The notes: generated from the letters alone by a model not told the origin. A stretch of DNA of 64,000 nucleotides from Candidatus Magnetobacterium casense (GCF_000714715.1 NZ_JMFO01000011.1:1-64000), one strand, 5' to 3'; positions 7,943 to 18,685 are shown, counted from the stretch's first letter. Program-made: numbers and translations.

Positions 7943-9214
7943 CTATTTGATCTGCCAATCTGATGGCATACCTTTTAGCACGTAATCTCCACCGGAGATG
8001 TTAAGCCCGTTCATAAACCACACTGCAATGTCGCCAGTTACACTATCCTGCCACAATACATGACCCTTGCCGGTGCCGCTGTAATCTCCACTTGTCAGGA
8101 TATTCCAGTTGTTTGGTATCCCTCGTGCCAGGTAGTTGCCGCCAACGACACTAAAGCCATCCATTATCCAGGCGGCTGTGTCACCGGTTATGGTGTCCTG
8201 CCATATTACGTCGTTCTTACCGTCACCATCTAAATCAGTTATAGCCTTTATCAGCCAGTTGCCCGGGATACCCCTGGCAGCGAATCCGCCTCCTTGTACC
8301 TTTGTTGCGTCCATGCTCCAGATGTAAATATCACCGCTATCGTTTTGCAAAAGGACGTCGCTCTTGCCATCGTTATTAAAATCTGCCACTGCCTTGACTG
8401 TCCAATCTGAGGGTAGAGATTTTACTACAAAGTCACCACTCGTTATACCAGCCCCATCCATTAACCACAGGGCAACATCACCGTTTGTGCTGTTTTGCCA
8501 TAGTATGTCACTCTTGGCATCGCCATTAAAGTCGCCTACTGCCTTGAATAACCACTCCCCTGGCATACCATGTAAGGCAAAACCACCACCAGATATCTTA
8601 GCCCCATCCATGATCCAAATGTAGACGTCACCGTTAGTGGTGTTTTGCAATAGAACGTCCGCCTTGCTATCGCCATTGAAGTCACCTATGCCCTTAATCG
8701 CCCAATCTGAGGGTAAGCCCTTAACTACAAATTCACCACCTTTTATTGCCTTTCCGTTCATCAACCATATAACGACATCTCCTGTGCTGCTGTTTTGCCA
8801 CATGATGTCACTTTTACCATCTCCGTCAAAGTCCTTCTTATTACTCCATAACGTCGGTGTTGTACCTGACGTAAACGTAACCGTTACAAGAGTATCCGCC
8901 GTCATGGTTACCTTGCAGGTCAAACTTGTCCCTGAGCAAGATTCACCCCAAATTACGGTTGAACCTGAATCCGGCTTCGCCGTTAGGGTTACTTCTATGC
9001 CTGCGGTAAAATCAGAGGAACAACCTGTACCGCAACTAATACCACCAGGGCTGCTGGTGACTTCTCCTCTGCCGTTCTTTGTTACGGTGAGTTTATGTGA
9101 TCCCTTTCCAGCATATGCTGCTTGTGTTGACATAAGCAGCATAGACAAAAACACTATGCCCACCGAAACAAGATGCAATATGTATCTATGCGTCAATCTT
9201 CTTCTTGAACTCAT
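7943..9214 (-). CDS. Secreted VCBS/FG-GAP repeat protein
   Basis: A 423-residue exported protein. Residues 1-35 form a signal peptide: basic MSSRRRLTHR, then a hydrophobic core, then a cleavage site near AAYAG. Residues about 38-115 are an InlB-type 'bacterial repeat' (KLTVTKNGRGEVTSS ... SCSGTSLTCKVTMT). From about 125 to the end there are seven VCBS/FG-GAP units of about 44 residues with the calcium-binding pattern DxDGDGKSDxxWQN and GDVxIWLMNG. The repeats are predicted to fold as a beta-propeller on the cell surface. The ligand is unknown; the same C-terminal module occurs in seven loci here. It lies 15 bases downstream of the protease gene and may be co-transcribed with it. Confidence 0.85.
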   Translation of the reverse strand: MSSRRRLTHRYILHLVSVGIVFLSMLLMSTQAAYAGKGSHKLTVTKNGRGEVTSSPGGISCGTGCSSDFTAGIEVTLTAKPDSGSTVIWGESCSGTSLTCKVTMTADTLVTVTFTSGTTPTLWSNKKDFDGDGKSDIMWQNSSTGDVVIWLMNGKAIKGGEFVVKGLPSDWAIKGIGDFNGDSKADVLLQNTTNGDVYIWIMDGAKISGGGFALHGMPGEWLFKAVGDFNGDAKSDILWQNSTNGDVALWLMDGAGITSGDFVVKSLPSDWTVKAVADFNNDGKSDVLLQNDSGDIYIWSMDATKVQGGGFAARGIPGNWLIKAITDLDGDGKNDVIWQDTITGDTAAWIMDGFSVVGGNYLARGIPNNWNILTSGDYSGTGKGHVLWQDSVTGDIAVWFMNGLNISGGDYVLKGMPSDWQIK

Positions 9215-9229
9215 TCTAACTAAACCTCC

Positions 9230-10700
9230 TTAATAGTTTGGACAGTTTGCAGTCACATCTGCCGCCTTGGTTACAGGATTTAAAAACTTAATCTCTACGA
9301 CTTTCCATTGCGTGCCATCATCTGGTAGACTAGTATCAGCGTATAGTGTATAGGGTAATTTCTGGTTGGAGTATGTGACTATGTTTGTTGAATCCCAATT
9401 CTTCATCGTAATATCAACGTACTTCTCACTATCGCTTAGTTGTGGAGCATTCAATGTAAGTTGGCTGCAACCACTATTCCACACCTGCCATTGGAAAAAC
9501 ACTACCGGTTTGTAGGTTGATGGTTCGACCCTTGTTACATCCTTAAAAGCGCCGTATGGCCATTCTCCTGAAGCAGGTACATTGGCAAGACTTCTAAAAC
9601 TATGACTGATAACCGATGCGTTTCCATTCCACTTATAGCTACCATCGTAAAGCACACCTGCATTAGACCCTGCAGGCGCATGAGAACTTGTGAGCAGCTC
9701 ATTGCTACATTGTACATCCAACTTGACAGAGGTGTTAACCGTGTCCTTAGCGGCAATCATTAACACATTCCAATCATCATCTCCTGCGCCATCAGCGTGA
9801 TTAATGACAGCTGGCAGTTCAACGTTTGAATAAATCTTGTCGTTTGCTCTGGTGTTCCAATCTCCTATTACAACATCAAATCTTTCGCTGTTCGTGGGAG
9901 TAGAAATTTTTAACTTGCTACACCCATTTGTGTTAATGTGCCACTGAAAGAAACCTGCGGGTAGATTTGTTGACGATTGTAACACCGTTACATCTCGTGT
10001 AATTCCATAAGGATACTCAGCCCCTACAACATCTTTTGTCAAAGATCGTCCATTATAACTTATGAGCGATCCGTTTCCTGTCCAGAAAGCAGAAGAGGTT
10101 GAGCCTGCGCTACTGGCTATACCAATTTTCCTATAAGTAGTAATCTCATACTGACCGTTGGCTAAACTACAACCTATAAACATATTGCCTGCACTGGTTG
10201 ATACGCTCTTATTTGGAACCCGCCAGCTAAAGCTATTTGACACGTTTTTCGCTACCTCCGTCCACGATGCTCCGTCATAGAAGGTTATATCACACTTGTT
10301 ACTTGAAACATTAGCCGTCGTCCACTGGATGTTGTAATAAGACCCTCCTGACAAAACCTGACCATTCTGCGGGGATGTTACACTCATTGTTGCGCTACTG
10401 GCTATACCAATTTTCCTATAAGTAGTAATCTCATACTGACCGTTGGCTAAACTACAACCTATAAACATATTGCCTACGCTATTCGATACATTTTTATTTG
10501 GAACCAACCAGCTAAAGCTATTGGATACGCTTGTTGCTACCTCCATCCACAATGCTCCGTCATAGAAGGTGATATCACACTTGTTATTTGAAACATTAGC
10601 CGTCGTCCACTGGATGTTGTAATAAGACCCTCCTGACAAAACCTGATCATTCTGCGGGGATGTTACACTCATTGTTGCGCTACTGACTATGCCAATTTTT
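9230..10700 (-). pseudogene. Frameshifted C-terminal part of the papain-like protease
   Basis: This continues the protease gene upstream in a different frame. The shift is at 10696-10700, where five Ts stand in place of the four found in the neighbouring repeat copies (plus-strand reading of the GCCAATTTT tract). This part holds two more Ig-like repeats (numbers four and five) and then two copies of an unrecognised domain of about 140 residues, each with a FFQWxxxxxGCSxL core (GFFQWHINTNGCSKL and FFQWQVWNSGCSQL). The last codons are TANCPNY. The apparent start at 10747 (MLWTPTVV) is out-of-frame repeat DNA, not a real initiation site. Either a real disruption or a sequencing error in a homopolymer. 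Confidence 0.75.
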
Positions 10701-11540
10701 CCTATAAGTAGTAATCTCATACTGACTACCGTTGGCGTCCAAAGCACAACCGATAATAAACATTAAGCCTACACTATTAGATACACTTTTATTTGGAACC
10801 AGCCAGCTAAAACTATTGGATACGCTTGTTGCTACCTCCATCCACAATGCTCCGTCATAGAAGGTGATATCACACTTGTTATTTGAAACATTAGCCGTCG
10901 TCCACTGGATGTTGTAATAAGACCCTCCTGACAAAACCTGATCATTCTGCGGGGATGTTACACTCATTGTTGCGCTACTGACTATGCCAATTTTCCTATA
11001 AGTAGTAATCTCATACTGACTACCGTTGGCGTCCAAAGCACAACCGATAAACATTAAGCCTACACTATTAGATACACTTTTATTTGGAACCAGCCAGCTA
11101 AAACTATTTGACACGTTTTTTGCTACCTCCGTCCACAATGCTCCGTCATAGAAGGTTATATCACACTTGTTATTTGAAACATTAGCCGTCGTCCACTGGA
11201 TGTTGTAGTAAGACCCTCCTGACAAAACCTGACCATTCTGCGGGGATGTTACACTCATTGTTGCGCTACTGGATATCCCAACCTTTACATACGTAGCAGC
11301 TTCATACTGACTACCGTTGGCGTCCAAAGCACAACCGATAAACATTAAGCCTACACTGGCTGATACGCTTTTATTTGGAGTCTGCCAGCTAAAGCTATCG
11401 GACACGTTTTTTGCTACCTGTGTCCATGCTGATCCGTCATAGAAGGTTATATCACACTTATTATTCGACAGATTAGTCGTTGTCCACTGGATGTTGTAAT
11501 TAGTCCCGCCTGGCAGTACGGCATTCTGTTGCGGGTAGGC
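10110..11540 (-). repeat. Five tandem Ig-like coding repeats (~270-280 bp)
   Basis: Five consecutive copies encode SxxPQNxxVLxGGxxYNIQW ... SFSW ... GLMFIGC or GNMFIGC units. Copies 3 and 4 (plus-strand about 10430-10980) are nearly identical in DNA over long stretches, so expansion is recent. Copy 3 also contains a three-base insertion (FIIGC in place of FIGC). The flanking frameshift falls in the same array. Confidence 0.8.
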
Positions 11541-12992
11541 TACGCTTATTCCTGACGCATGCTTTGTGAATGCCTTTAAACAGACATTTGAATTTGGAAA
11601 ATTTGTTGTTAGATCTGTCCAGTTGGCGCCGTTGCTGCTTATATAGCTTTGACCAGGGCTGGCCGTAGCCCCGCTGCTATAATTGGCACTAGGCCTTTCA
11701 ATTGATATTTGGTATTTGTATCCGGGAGTTGTCAGTTTTACGACTACAGAAAACTTTTGTCCGGCATTAAGGCCAACAGGTTGTGTAATTTTTATCGTGT
11801 GGTATCCAGCATACGGTATAGAACCATCTTGAGTAGTCATTAAGGTGGTATCCTTGTAAACATAGATTGTATAGGAAGAATTGGGCGACATAGTGTAAAA
11901 GGCTACTGCCGAAAGCAGCTCATCGCCATTTGATGTGAATATGTTAGCGAACCATCCGGTTTCACTATTATAGCCTATTGAACTCGTATGCCCAAGGGGA
12001 TCATGCTGATAGATACTGGTGTAGTTGGACCTCGATTCGACATTGTTAAAGACGACGTTCTGCCCTTTAGCTATATTTTTGTCATAGTAAGAGATGTAGA
12101 AATAGCCACTTTCACCCCAATATTTACCCCAGCTATTTCTAACAATAAATGCCCCGTTGTTAGGGGGAACTGGAGAGAACTTCGATTTATCATAATTATC
12201 ATCCCAACCCACAATGGCAACAGCGTGGTTTAACGAAGATGTGCCATTGTAGTAGTAGGAGTACGTGGTTGCCTTATAGTACGAATCGTTGTGATAGTAT
12301 GTGGTGTACATGGCACCGTAGTTCATTACGGCACGTTTAATCTCGTCGTTATCCATAAAGCCGACACTGCCTGGTATGAATAACACCTCCTGAATGTGTT
12401 TATGTGGGGTCAGACCAGCAGGAGATTCGTTTGATGACGTGTTGTATGGGTCCTGCCACTCATTTACAGCACCACCCCACCTGGAAAGATAGGCTGTTGA
12501 AATCGAGGCGTTGCCACCTTGACACATGCCTTTATCAAAACCGTGTGTATTCTTGAGGTGGTTTTCGGCGAAATCGTTTGCCTCCCCTGGCATCAAGGCG
12601 CTCTCCAATGATCCGTAAGAGGCAAAGGCCCAGCATGTACCGCATAAGCCTTGGTTCTTGACGGCTGTGAGCTTACCTGTCGTGCGAAGATCGTATGACG
12701 TGGGGAAGACGGCGTTGTCATCATACACACGTTGTCCTGCCAGATGTGATAGGTCAACTGGTGATGGGATAGCTCCTGTTGCATGTTCGTTTGTGCTTGT
12801 TTCCGTGGTTGTGCCTCTTTCTTTAATGCTGTTGACATATTCGATAAATTCAGGGTTAAGTGGTGCAATCTGTACTTGCACCTCATCACCTTGGGCTGCT
12901 GTTACCATCCTACTTGTTGCAATAACAAACAACGCAAACCATACGCAAACTACTAACAGACCTTTTGCTCCCAAAAGCCTATTTCTCTTCAT
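10680..12992 (-). CDS. Papain-family (C1A) secreted cysteine protease with Ig-like repeats
   Basis: The ATG at 12992 (MKRNRLLGAKG) follows AGGAG, and a hydrophobic signal peptide follows. The protease core shows the catalytic Cys in NQGLCGTCWAFASYG, the His in LNHAVAIVGWDD and the Asn in VRNSWGKYWGESGYF, so the triad is intact. After it comes a lectin-like domain of the sort often fused to bacterial C1A enzymes (residues about 325-480), then three tandem repeats of about 90 residues with YNIQWTT and CDITFYDG cores. The frame ends prematurely at RKNWHSQ because of a T5/T4 shift; the intended protein continues to 9230 and would be about 1,250 residues. Likely surface or secreted protein degradation. 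Confidence 0.85.
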   Translation of the reverse strand: MKRNRLLGAKGLLVVCVWFALFVIATSRMVTAAQGDEVQVQIAPLNPEFIEYVNSIKERGTTTETSTNEHATGAIPSPVDLSHLAGQRVYDDNAVFPTSYDLRTTGKLTAVKNQGLCGTCWAFASYGSLESALMPGEANDFAENHLKNTHGFDKGMCQGGNASISTAYLSRWGGAVNEWQDPYNTSSNESPAGLTPHKHIQEVLFIPGSVGFMDNDEIKRAVMNYGAMYTTYYHNDSYYKATTYSYYYNGTSSLNHAVAIVGWDDNYDKSKFSPVPPNNGAFIVRNSWGKYWGESGYFYISYYDKNIAKGQNVVFNNVESRSNYTSIYQHDPLGHTSSIGYNSETGWFANIFTSNGDELLSAVAFYTMSPNSSYTIYVYKDTTLMTTQDGSIPYAGYHTIKITQPVGLNAGQKFSVVVKLTTPGYKYQISIERPSANYSSGATASPGQSYISSNGANWTDLTTNFPNSNVCLKAFTKHASGISVAYPQQNAVLPGGTNYNIQWTTTNLSNNKCDITFYDGSAWTQVAKNVSDSFSWQTPNKSVSASVGLMFIGCALDANGSQYEAATYVKVGISSSATMSVTSPQNGQVLSGGSYYNIQWTTANVSNNKCDITFYDGALWTEVAKNVSNSFSWLVPNKSVSNSVGLMFIGCALDANGSQYEITTYRKIGIVSSATMSVTSPQNDQVLSGGSYYNIQWTTANVSNNKCDITFYDGALWMEVATSVSNSFSWLVPNKSVSNSVGLMFIIGCALDANGSQYEITTYRKNWHSQ

Positions 12993-13028
12993 TGTGTACA
13001 CTCCTTTTAGTTTGGTTTATGTTTCTTG

Positions 13029-13053
13029 AAAAAGGGCTGCCTTAAGGCAGCCC
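13029..13053 (-). terminator. Intrinsic terminator after the 13072-16050 gene
   Basis: On the minus strand GGGCTGCC, TTAA, GGCAGCCC is followed by TTTTT, a textbook Rho-independent terminator 18 bases past the stop codon. It isolates the large NHL gene from the protease gene downstream. Confidence 0.85.
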
Positions 13054-13071
13054 TCATTACCGTTATGTAGA

Positions 13072-16050
13072 TTAATAGATACTCCATTCACTGGGAATTC
13101 CTTGCTCTACAAATCCTCCTGAATAATTCAATCCCGTGCTGTCCATTGACCACATATATACATCTCCAGTTGAACCATTCTGCCAGAGCACGTCATTCAT
13201 ACCGTCACCGTTATAGTCTCCTGTTGATTTTACATCCCAGGTGTCGGAGCCTTTTCCACGTTCAGTTATTGGCACTGATTGGGTTGTTGCACCACCTTTA
13301 GGTTTCACGAAGTCGGCTCCCTTTATCTGTATACCATCCATCAGCCAGATTACGCTCTGACCTGTAACGCTATTTTGCAGGTACACATCGCTATTGCCGT
13401 CACCATTATAGTCCGCAACTCCTTTGATCTGCCATTCCATTGGTATCCCTTTGACAATGAAATCACTTCCGGCCTTAATCTTTGTGCCATCCATCAGCCA
13501 TCCAAAGAAGTCACCATTTTGGTTTTGCCACAGGATGTCAGCCTTGCCATCGCCATTGAAGTCTCCTACTCCCTTGACATACCAGTCTTGTGGCATACTA
13601 CCAACTACATAATCTCCGGAGGCTATGGCGGTGCCATTCATCAGCCAGATGTAGACTGCCCCGGATTTGGAGTCCTGCCACATAACGTCGCTCTTGCCAT
13701 CGCCGTCAAAATCCTCAGAGAGCTTGATCTGCCAGTCCGCCGGGATACCCCTGGCCACGTAGTTACCGGATTTTGGTTTGCCGTTATCCATTAGCCATAC
13801 GTAGACGTCACCCGTGTCGATGTCTTGCCACATCATGTCACTTTTACCATCGCCGTCAAAATCCTCCGCCGCTTTGACACGCCAGTTGGCGGGGACGTTA
13901 TTTGCCGCAAAGGCAGCAGACTTTCTTGTAACACCATCCATCTGCCAGATGGCCACGTCCCCTGTCTTGGAATTCTGCCACATGACGTCGCTCTTACCAT
14001 CACCGTTAAAATCTTTCTTAGCCTTGCCTGTTGTGGTCTTATTAAACTCGGCAGAGACACTCTTTGTTTCGGTTATTGTCAACGTACACTGGTTGCCGAT
14101 GGGCACATCACACCCCTTCCATTCTATAAACTTTGATGTGTTGTCTGGTGCTGCCATGAGGATTACCTGGGAACCAGCCGTGTAAGTTGCCGTACCTGTC
14201 TTACCGCTCCAGTTGAGCACGCCCGTGGAAGTGCTTACCGTACCATCTCCTGTGCCTATCTTGGTAACAGTCAGGAGAAATCCGCCGTTTGTCTTTTTGT
14301 TAAACGTCACATAGATTGTCCTGGCCCCCGTCATATTGACCGTACACACATTTGACGCCGTAGTGTCACACCCTGACCATGAAACAAAATCTGAACTCAT
14401 ATCCCCCTGCGCCGTGAGAGATACTGAGGTATTGAGGTCATATTCAACAATACCGGTGTTACCGTTCCAGACAATTGTACCGGTTGAGGCTGCCACAGAA
14501 CCACCGCCTGTGCCCTGTTTCATTATTGTTAGGGGCTTCTTTGTAGCTGACTGTCCATCCTGAGTTACCGTAAAGGTTTGACCTGCGATAGATATTGTGC
14601 CGATACGTACGCTAGAGTTTGTGTTTGCCGTTACGGAATACGCAACACTGCCGCTACCACTGCCGGAGTTGCCTGAATTGATCGTAAGCCAGCTAGTATC
14701 GTTACTCGTTGCCGTCCATGTGCAGCCGGTGTTAGCCGTAACGCTTACGCTATCACTCCCACCGGTTGAAAGGAAATGCTTGCTCGTTGGAGTGATTGAT
14801 TTGCTATTACAGTCTGGTGTCTGTGTCGGAGTAGGGCTTGGTGTCGGTGTTGCTGTTGGAGTGGGAGTTGGAGTACCTGTCGGAGTTGGTATTGCTGTTG
14901 GAGTGGGAGTTGATGTAGACGTAGGAGTAGGAGTAGGGGTTGGTGTGGAAGTAGGGGTTGATGTGGGCGTAGGCGTAGGTGTTGGTGTCGGAGTAGGGGT
15001 GGGAGTAGGAGTAGGCGTTGGAGTAGGAGTGGGTGTAGGAGTGGGCGTTGCGAGAGCAAACTTCTGGATGCGATGATTCCCCCAATCGGAAACATAAACG
15101 TTTCCAGAGGTATCAACAGTAATTCCTTCCGGGGTAGCGAATTGACCATCACCGCTGCCGGGACTACCCCACTTGGTTATAAATGTGCCAGTTGAGCTAA
15201 ATTTCTGGATGCGGTTGTTAGATGTATCGCCGACATAGACGTTTCCAGAGGTATCAACAGTAATTGCTCTGGGGTCAGAGAATTGACCATCACCGCTGCC
15301 GGAACTACCCCACTTGGATACAAAGGTGCCAGTTGAACTGAACTTCTGGATACGGTTGTTAATACGGTCGGTAACGTAGACGTTTCCAGAGGTATCTACA
15401 GCGATTCCGGTTGGTGCATCGAATTGACCATCGCCATAGCCATTACTACCCCAAGAAGTTATAAAAGTACCGGTTGAGCTGAACTTCTGGATACGGTTAT
15501 TATTCCTATCCACAACATAAACGTTTCCGGAGGCATCAACAGCGACTCCCATTGCAACATTAAATTGACCATCACCATTGCCGGAACTACCCCACTTGGA
15601 TACAAAGGTACCAGTTGAGGTGAACTTCTGGATATTATTGTTAGTTGCATCTGCAACATATATGTTGTTTCCAGAGGTATCAACAGCAACACCATATGGA
15701 TAAGTGAATTGACCATCACCGCTACCGGAACTACCCCACTTGGTTAAAAAGGTGCCAGTTGAACTAAATTTCTGGATACGTGTGTTATACCAATCTGCAA
15801 CATAGACGTTTCCAGAGGTATCAACCGCGATTCCGTATGGGTAATTGAATTGACCAACTCCTGCGCCATTATTTCCCCATTTAGTAACAAAGATATAGTT
15901 CTCCGCCGCATAGACGTTGCTTACGGCTCCGTTAATACACATTGCTCCGATCATGGCAAACAACGCCAAGGTGAGCAACATCCTCACGCCTGTCGCACAG
16001 TGTGACGGGAGATGCTTCATCTTTACTTGGTTGTTACTTTTCCAAAACAT
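13072..16050 (-). CDS. NHL-BACON-VCBS modular surface protein
   Basis: A 992-residue exported protein. The start at 16050 ([10 protein letters not shown]) follows GGAGGAAGT, the same leader that precedes three other surface genes here. A signal peptide ends near VSNVYAAEN. Six NHL-type propeller repeats follow (GDGQF ... [23 protein letters not shown]), then a Pro-Thr linker of about 75 residues, a BACON domain ([14 protein letters not shown] ... [15 protein letters not shown]), two 'bacterial repeat' domains with paired Cys ([13 protein letters not shown]), and about seven VCBS/FG-GAP units to the end. The architecture suggests a long stalk with two propellers for adhesion or glycan/protein binding. 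Specific ligand unknown. Confidence 0.88.
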   Translation of the reverse strand: MFWKSNNQVKMKHLPSHCATGVRMLLTLALFAMIGAMCINGAVSNVYAAENYIFVTKWGNNGAGVGQFNYPYGIAVDTSGNVYVADWYNTRIQKFSSTGTFLTKWGSSGSGDGQFTYPYGVAVDTSGNNIYVADATNNNIQKFTSTGTFVSKWGSSGNGDGQFNVAMGVAVDASGNVYVVDRNNNRIQKFSSTGTFITSWGSNGYGDGQFDAPTGIAVDTSGNVYVTDRINNRIQKFSSTGTFVSKWGSSGSGDGQFSDPRAITVDTSGNVYVGDTSNNRIQKFSSTGTFITKWGSPGSGDGQFATPEGITVDTSGNVYVSDWGNHRIQKFALATPTPTPTPTPTPTPTPTPTPTPTPTPTPTSTPTSTPTPTPTPTSTSTPTPTAIPTPTGTPTPTPTATPTPSPTPTQTPDCNSKSITPTSKHFLSTGGSDSVSVTANTGCTWTATSNDTSWLTINSGNSGSGSGSVAYSVTANTNSSVRIGTISIAGQTFTVTQDGQSATKKPLTIMKQGTGGGSVAASTGTIVWNGNTGIVEYDLNTSVSLTAQGDMSSDFVSWSGCDTTASNVCTVNMTGARTIYVTFNKKTNGGFLLTVTKIGTGDGTVSTSTGVLNWSGKTGTATYTAGSQVILMAAPDNTSKFIEWKGCDVPIGNQCTLTITETKSVSAEFNKTTTGKAKKDFNGDGKSDVMWQNSKTGDVAIWQMDGVTRKSAAFAANNVPANWRVKAAEDFDGDGKSDMMWQDIDTGDVYVWLMDNGKPKSGNYVARGIPADWQIKLSEDFDGDGKSDVMWQDSKSGAVYIWLMNGTAIASGDYVVGSMPQDWYVKGVGDFNGDGKADILWQNQNGDFFGWLMDGTKIKAGSDFIVKGIPMEWQIKGVADYNGDGNSDVYLQNSVTGQSVIWLMDGIQIKGADFVKPKGGATTQSVPITERGKGSDTWDVKSTGDYNGDGMNDVLWQNGSTGDVYMWSMDSTGLNYSGGFVEQGIPSEWSIY
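14825..15050 (-). repeat. Pro-Thr-rich hexanucleotide linker
   Basis: A low-complexity stretch of alternating ACN-CCN codons gives a (Thr-Pro)n linker with occasional Ser, Ile, Ala and Gly. The same linker type is found at 1009-1080 and 58555-58690 in related genes. It separates the NHL propeller from the BACON domain. Such DNA is slippage-prone. Confidence 0.85.
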
Positions 16051-16433
16051 ACTTCCTCCATACATATTCAGTGAAATACGACTCTATAGGCCAGCAAGGC
16101 TGACATTTAACATAGATTCTATTCGTAATAGTTCAGCACTTGGCGTTATAGTGCTACCCCTGTTACTTAACACCATCGACAATAGTGTCTTTTTCATCTC
16201 TATACACTACTGGACTTGAGTGTTTAGCCCTACAAGATAATAATTTTAAAATTATACAAAAAAAAAAACAAAAAGTCAAGGGGGTATTTTAAAATATCTT
16301 GCATGCAATTATTATGCCTCAAAGCATTGCTTGTACCTAACCTTAGTGATTTACATATTTTCATGACGTTCAATTCAAAAATATAGAGCATCCTCTTAAT
16401 TTTCAACTCAAAAATACTCTCATAAAATTTTAA

Positions 16434-16578
16434 TAAGCAGAAGAGTATACGTAGCTATAACAACAGAAGAAAAGAAGGAGGGCGGCTCCGCCCCCTCCTC
16501 AGACCTCCCCCGCAAGGGGACCAGTCCCCTCGACCCCATTATTCTTAACCCTAATGTTCTAAACATTTATGCTCCGTT
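16434..16578 (-). repeat. GC-rich modular repeat, copy B (inverted)
   Basis: The reverse complement of copy A: it starts TAAGCAGAAGAGTATA, contains GGGCGGCTCCGCCCC and GGGGACCAGTCCCC, and ends in CATTTATGCTCCGTT. It stands free in intergenic DNA, which helps define the outer limits of this version of the element. Confidence 0.85.
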
Positions 16579-16693
16579 CTTTAATTGTGAAAAGAAGGAT
16601 AGGAGTGTGATGTTTTATAGTATGGCAATAGTATGCTTGTTTATGAGTATCCTCTTTAAAAAGCAGGGTAATTTTTATTTCACGGTTAAAAGG

Positions 16694-16773
16694 CATGGAT
16701 TCCTGCTTTCGCAGGAATGACAGTTACAGCCGTTTTCCAAGTGTGTCATTCCTGGCTTGACCAGGAATCCAGG
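16694..16773. repeat. Pair of REP-like palindromes
   Basis: Two hairpins of related sequence face each other: ATTCCTG-CTTTCG-CAGGAAT (from about 16699) and ATTCCTGG-CTTGA-CCAGGAAT (from about 16749). The outer flanks are also mutually inverted (GGATTCCTG/CAGGAATCC). This kind of 'GGATTCC...GGAATGAC' palindrome is a common dispersed intergenic repeat in many bacteria. Confidence 0.65.
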
Positions 16774-16783
16774 ATGCGTAAAA

Positions 16784-16815
16784 GCATAGTTACCATGAAA
16801 TATAAAGAGGATACG
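16784..16815 (+). repeat. Isolated right-end module of the GC-rich repeat
   Basis: The sequence AGCATAGTTACCATGAAA followed by TATAAAGAGGATACG also ends the copies at 39827-40009 and 52493-52640. Here it occurs without the GC-rich core, so the end modules can exist separately. Confidence 0.7.
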
Positions 16816-16948
16816 TTTATGAGGCGAATACACGTCCTCCTAAGCCACCAGGTTTTGCAAATTCTCTGCTCTCGACCGGGAATGCCCTGATGCCGGCTAC
16901 AATTAAGGTTAAGCAAAAAGTAAAATGTATATGCTATCATAGAGGCAT

Positions 16949-18643
16949 ATGCAAATTACGGGTGATGCCAGAGAGACGGTCGTCGAGGGCGATGAGGTAG
17001 CAAGACTCCAGGCCATCTTAGTGCAAAAGAGCCATCTTGCAAGTGACCTGCTCAAGATAGGAACCGCCCTGTCGGCAGAGAAAAACATAGAGGCCCTCCT
17101 GGAGATGATTGTTGTTGAGGCCATGAATCTGACAAACTCCGACGGTGCTACCCTCTACATCAAGACCCCCGATGAGACGACCATCGCCTTTAGGATACTC
17201 CAAAACCGCACACTGGGACTACAGATGGGGGGTACGAGCGCAAAAGAGATCAAATTCCCACCCCTGAAGCTGTATAAACCCGATGGTACCGGTAACAAGC
17301 ACCTCGTCTCCGTCTACGTGGCCCTGACCGGGACGACTCTGAATATCCCTGATGTCTATGAGATAGACGGCTTTGACTTCCAGGGCTGCAAGGACTTTGA
17401 CAAGAACACGTGTTACCGTTCCAAGTCAATGCTGGTAACGGCACTCAGAAACTATGAAAACGAAATAATCGGCGTCCTGCAGTTGATCAACGCACAGGAT
17501 AGCGAAGGTGCCATAATACCGTTTTCCATGGACCATCAGGAGTTGATCGAGTCTCTGGCCTCGCAGGCGGCTGTGGCCATCACCAATGCCTCCCTGCTCA
17601 GTGACCTGAAAAACCTCATGGATGGCTTTATCAAGAGCATAGCAAGCGCCATTGATGAGAAGTCTCCCTATACGGGTGGGCATATCCGCCGTGTGGCGGA
17701 GATCACGCTTGATATTGCCCAGGGCCTCAACAGCTCAAACGACGGCCGGTGGAAAGACTTCAACCTCTCCCAGGATGAAATCAATGAACTGAGAATAGCC
17801 GCATGGATGCACGACATTGGTAAGATATCCACACCCGAGTACGTAGTGGACAAAGCCACTAAGCTTGAAACCATCTACGACAGGATTCACTACATAGAGG
17901 CAAAGTTTGAAATACTCATACGTGACGTTGAACTGTTCTATCTCAAAAAACACGCCGAAATATCCTCCCGCAACGATAAAGACAAGCAAGAGCAACTAAA
18001 AAGGCTTAGAGAGGTCTACGATGAGCGAATAAATAGCCTCGCCTCAGACCTCAACTTCCTCAGGCTCATCAACCAGGGAGGAGAGTTTATGTCAGATGCC
18101 CTGATTGCCCGACTAAAGGACATTGCTACCACACAGATTACACTCAATGGCGTACAACAGAACCTGCTGACCGAAAACGAGGTATATAACCTCAGTATAA
18201 GAAAAGGCACATTGACAGAAGAAGAGCGTAATGTTATCCAAAATCACGTGGTACTGACACACGCAATGCTTGCCAGACTACCGTGGCCAAAGAAACTCAA
18301 AGGCGTCTGTGAATATGCCGGTGAGCACCACGAAAAACTCGATGGCACAGGCTATCCTAACGGTCTCGATGCCGACTCCCTGTCCGTGCAGTCAAGGATC
18401 ATTGCAATAGCGGATATCTTTGAGGCACTCTCGGCAGGGGACAGGCCCTATAAGCATGGAAAAAAACTCTCGGAGTGTGTTAAGATAATAGGCATGATGG
18501 TAAAGGATAAACATATAGATAAAGACATTGTGGACTTCTTTGTCCAATCCGGGCTGCTGCAAAAATACGCAAGAAGGGAGCTGAAGGATTATCAGATAGA
18601 CCCCTTTACGTACAATGGTGTAACGTATGACTTTAAGGTGTAA
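16949..18643 (+). CDS. GAF/HD-GYP cyclic-di-GMP phosphodiesterase-like protein
   Basis: A 564-residue cytosolic signalling protein. An N-terminal GAF sensor domain (about residues 30-220) contains the insert GCKDFDKNTCYRSKSMLV and GVLQLINAQDS. An HD-GYP domain follows: AWMHDIGKISTPEYV holds the HD metal site and EHHEKLDGTGYPNGL the second half with the GYP motif; DIFEALSAGDRPYK closes it. All expected metal ligands appear present, so c-di-GMP hydrolysis is likely. About 115 extra, largely coiled-coil residues separate the HD motif from the NHVVLTHAML helix. It leads a plus-strand cluster with a methyltransferase 42 bases downstream. Confidence 0.9.
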   Translation: MQITGDARETVVEGDEVARLQAILVQKSHLASDLLKIGTALSAEKNIEALLEMIVVEAMNLTNSDGATLYIKTPDETTIAFRILQNRTLGLQMGGTSAKEIKFPPLKLYKPDGTGNKHLVSVYVALTGTTLNIPDVYEIDGFDFQGCKDFDKNTCYRSKSMLVTALRNYENEIIGVLQLINAQDSEGAIIPFSMDHQELIESLASQAAVAITNASLLSDLKNLMDGFIKSIASAIDEKSPYTGGHIRRVAEITLDIAQGLNSSNDGRWKDFNLSQDEINELRIAAWMHDIGKISTPEYVVDKATKLETIYDRIHYIEAKFEILIRDVELFYLKKHAEISSRNDKDKQEQLKRLREVYDERINSLASDLNFLRLINQGGEFMSDALIARLKDIATTQITLNGVQQNLLTENEVYNLSIRKGTLTEEERNVIQNHVVLTHAMLARLPWPKKLKGVCEYAGEHHEKLDGTGYPNGLDADSLSVQSRIIAIADIFEALSAGDRPYKHGKKLSECVKIIGMMVKDKHIDKDIVDFFVQSGLLQKYARRELKDYQIDPFTYNGVTYDFKV

Positions 18644-18685
18644 CAGAGACACCAGATAAAATAAAATCCACAGGAGGAATATGAA

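Larger units (their letters stand above)
16051..16948. other. Long intergenic stretch with repeats only
   Basis: About 900 bp lie between the divergent NHL gene and the HD-GYP gene. 16051-16430 is AT-rich with an A-run near 16256-16272 and no supported gene. The rest holds GC-rich repeat copy B, two REP-like hairpins, and an isolated end module of the repeat family. Promoters for both divergent genes must lie here, but I see no convincing -35/-10 pair. Confidence 0.6.

Noticed and set aside
9230-10747. Separate 505-aa gene starting MLWTPTVV
   Set aside because: The first residues are out-of-frame repeat DNA; the body continues the protease repeats, so this is the downstream part of a frameshifted gene.
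14825-15050. CRISPR-like short repeat array
   Set aside because: It is a Thr-Pro coding microsatellite with no spacers of unique sequence.
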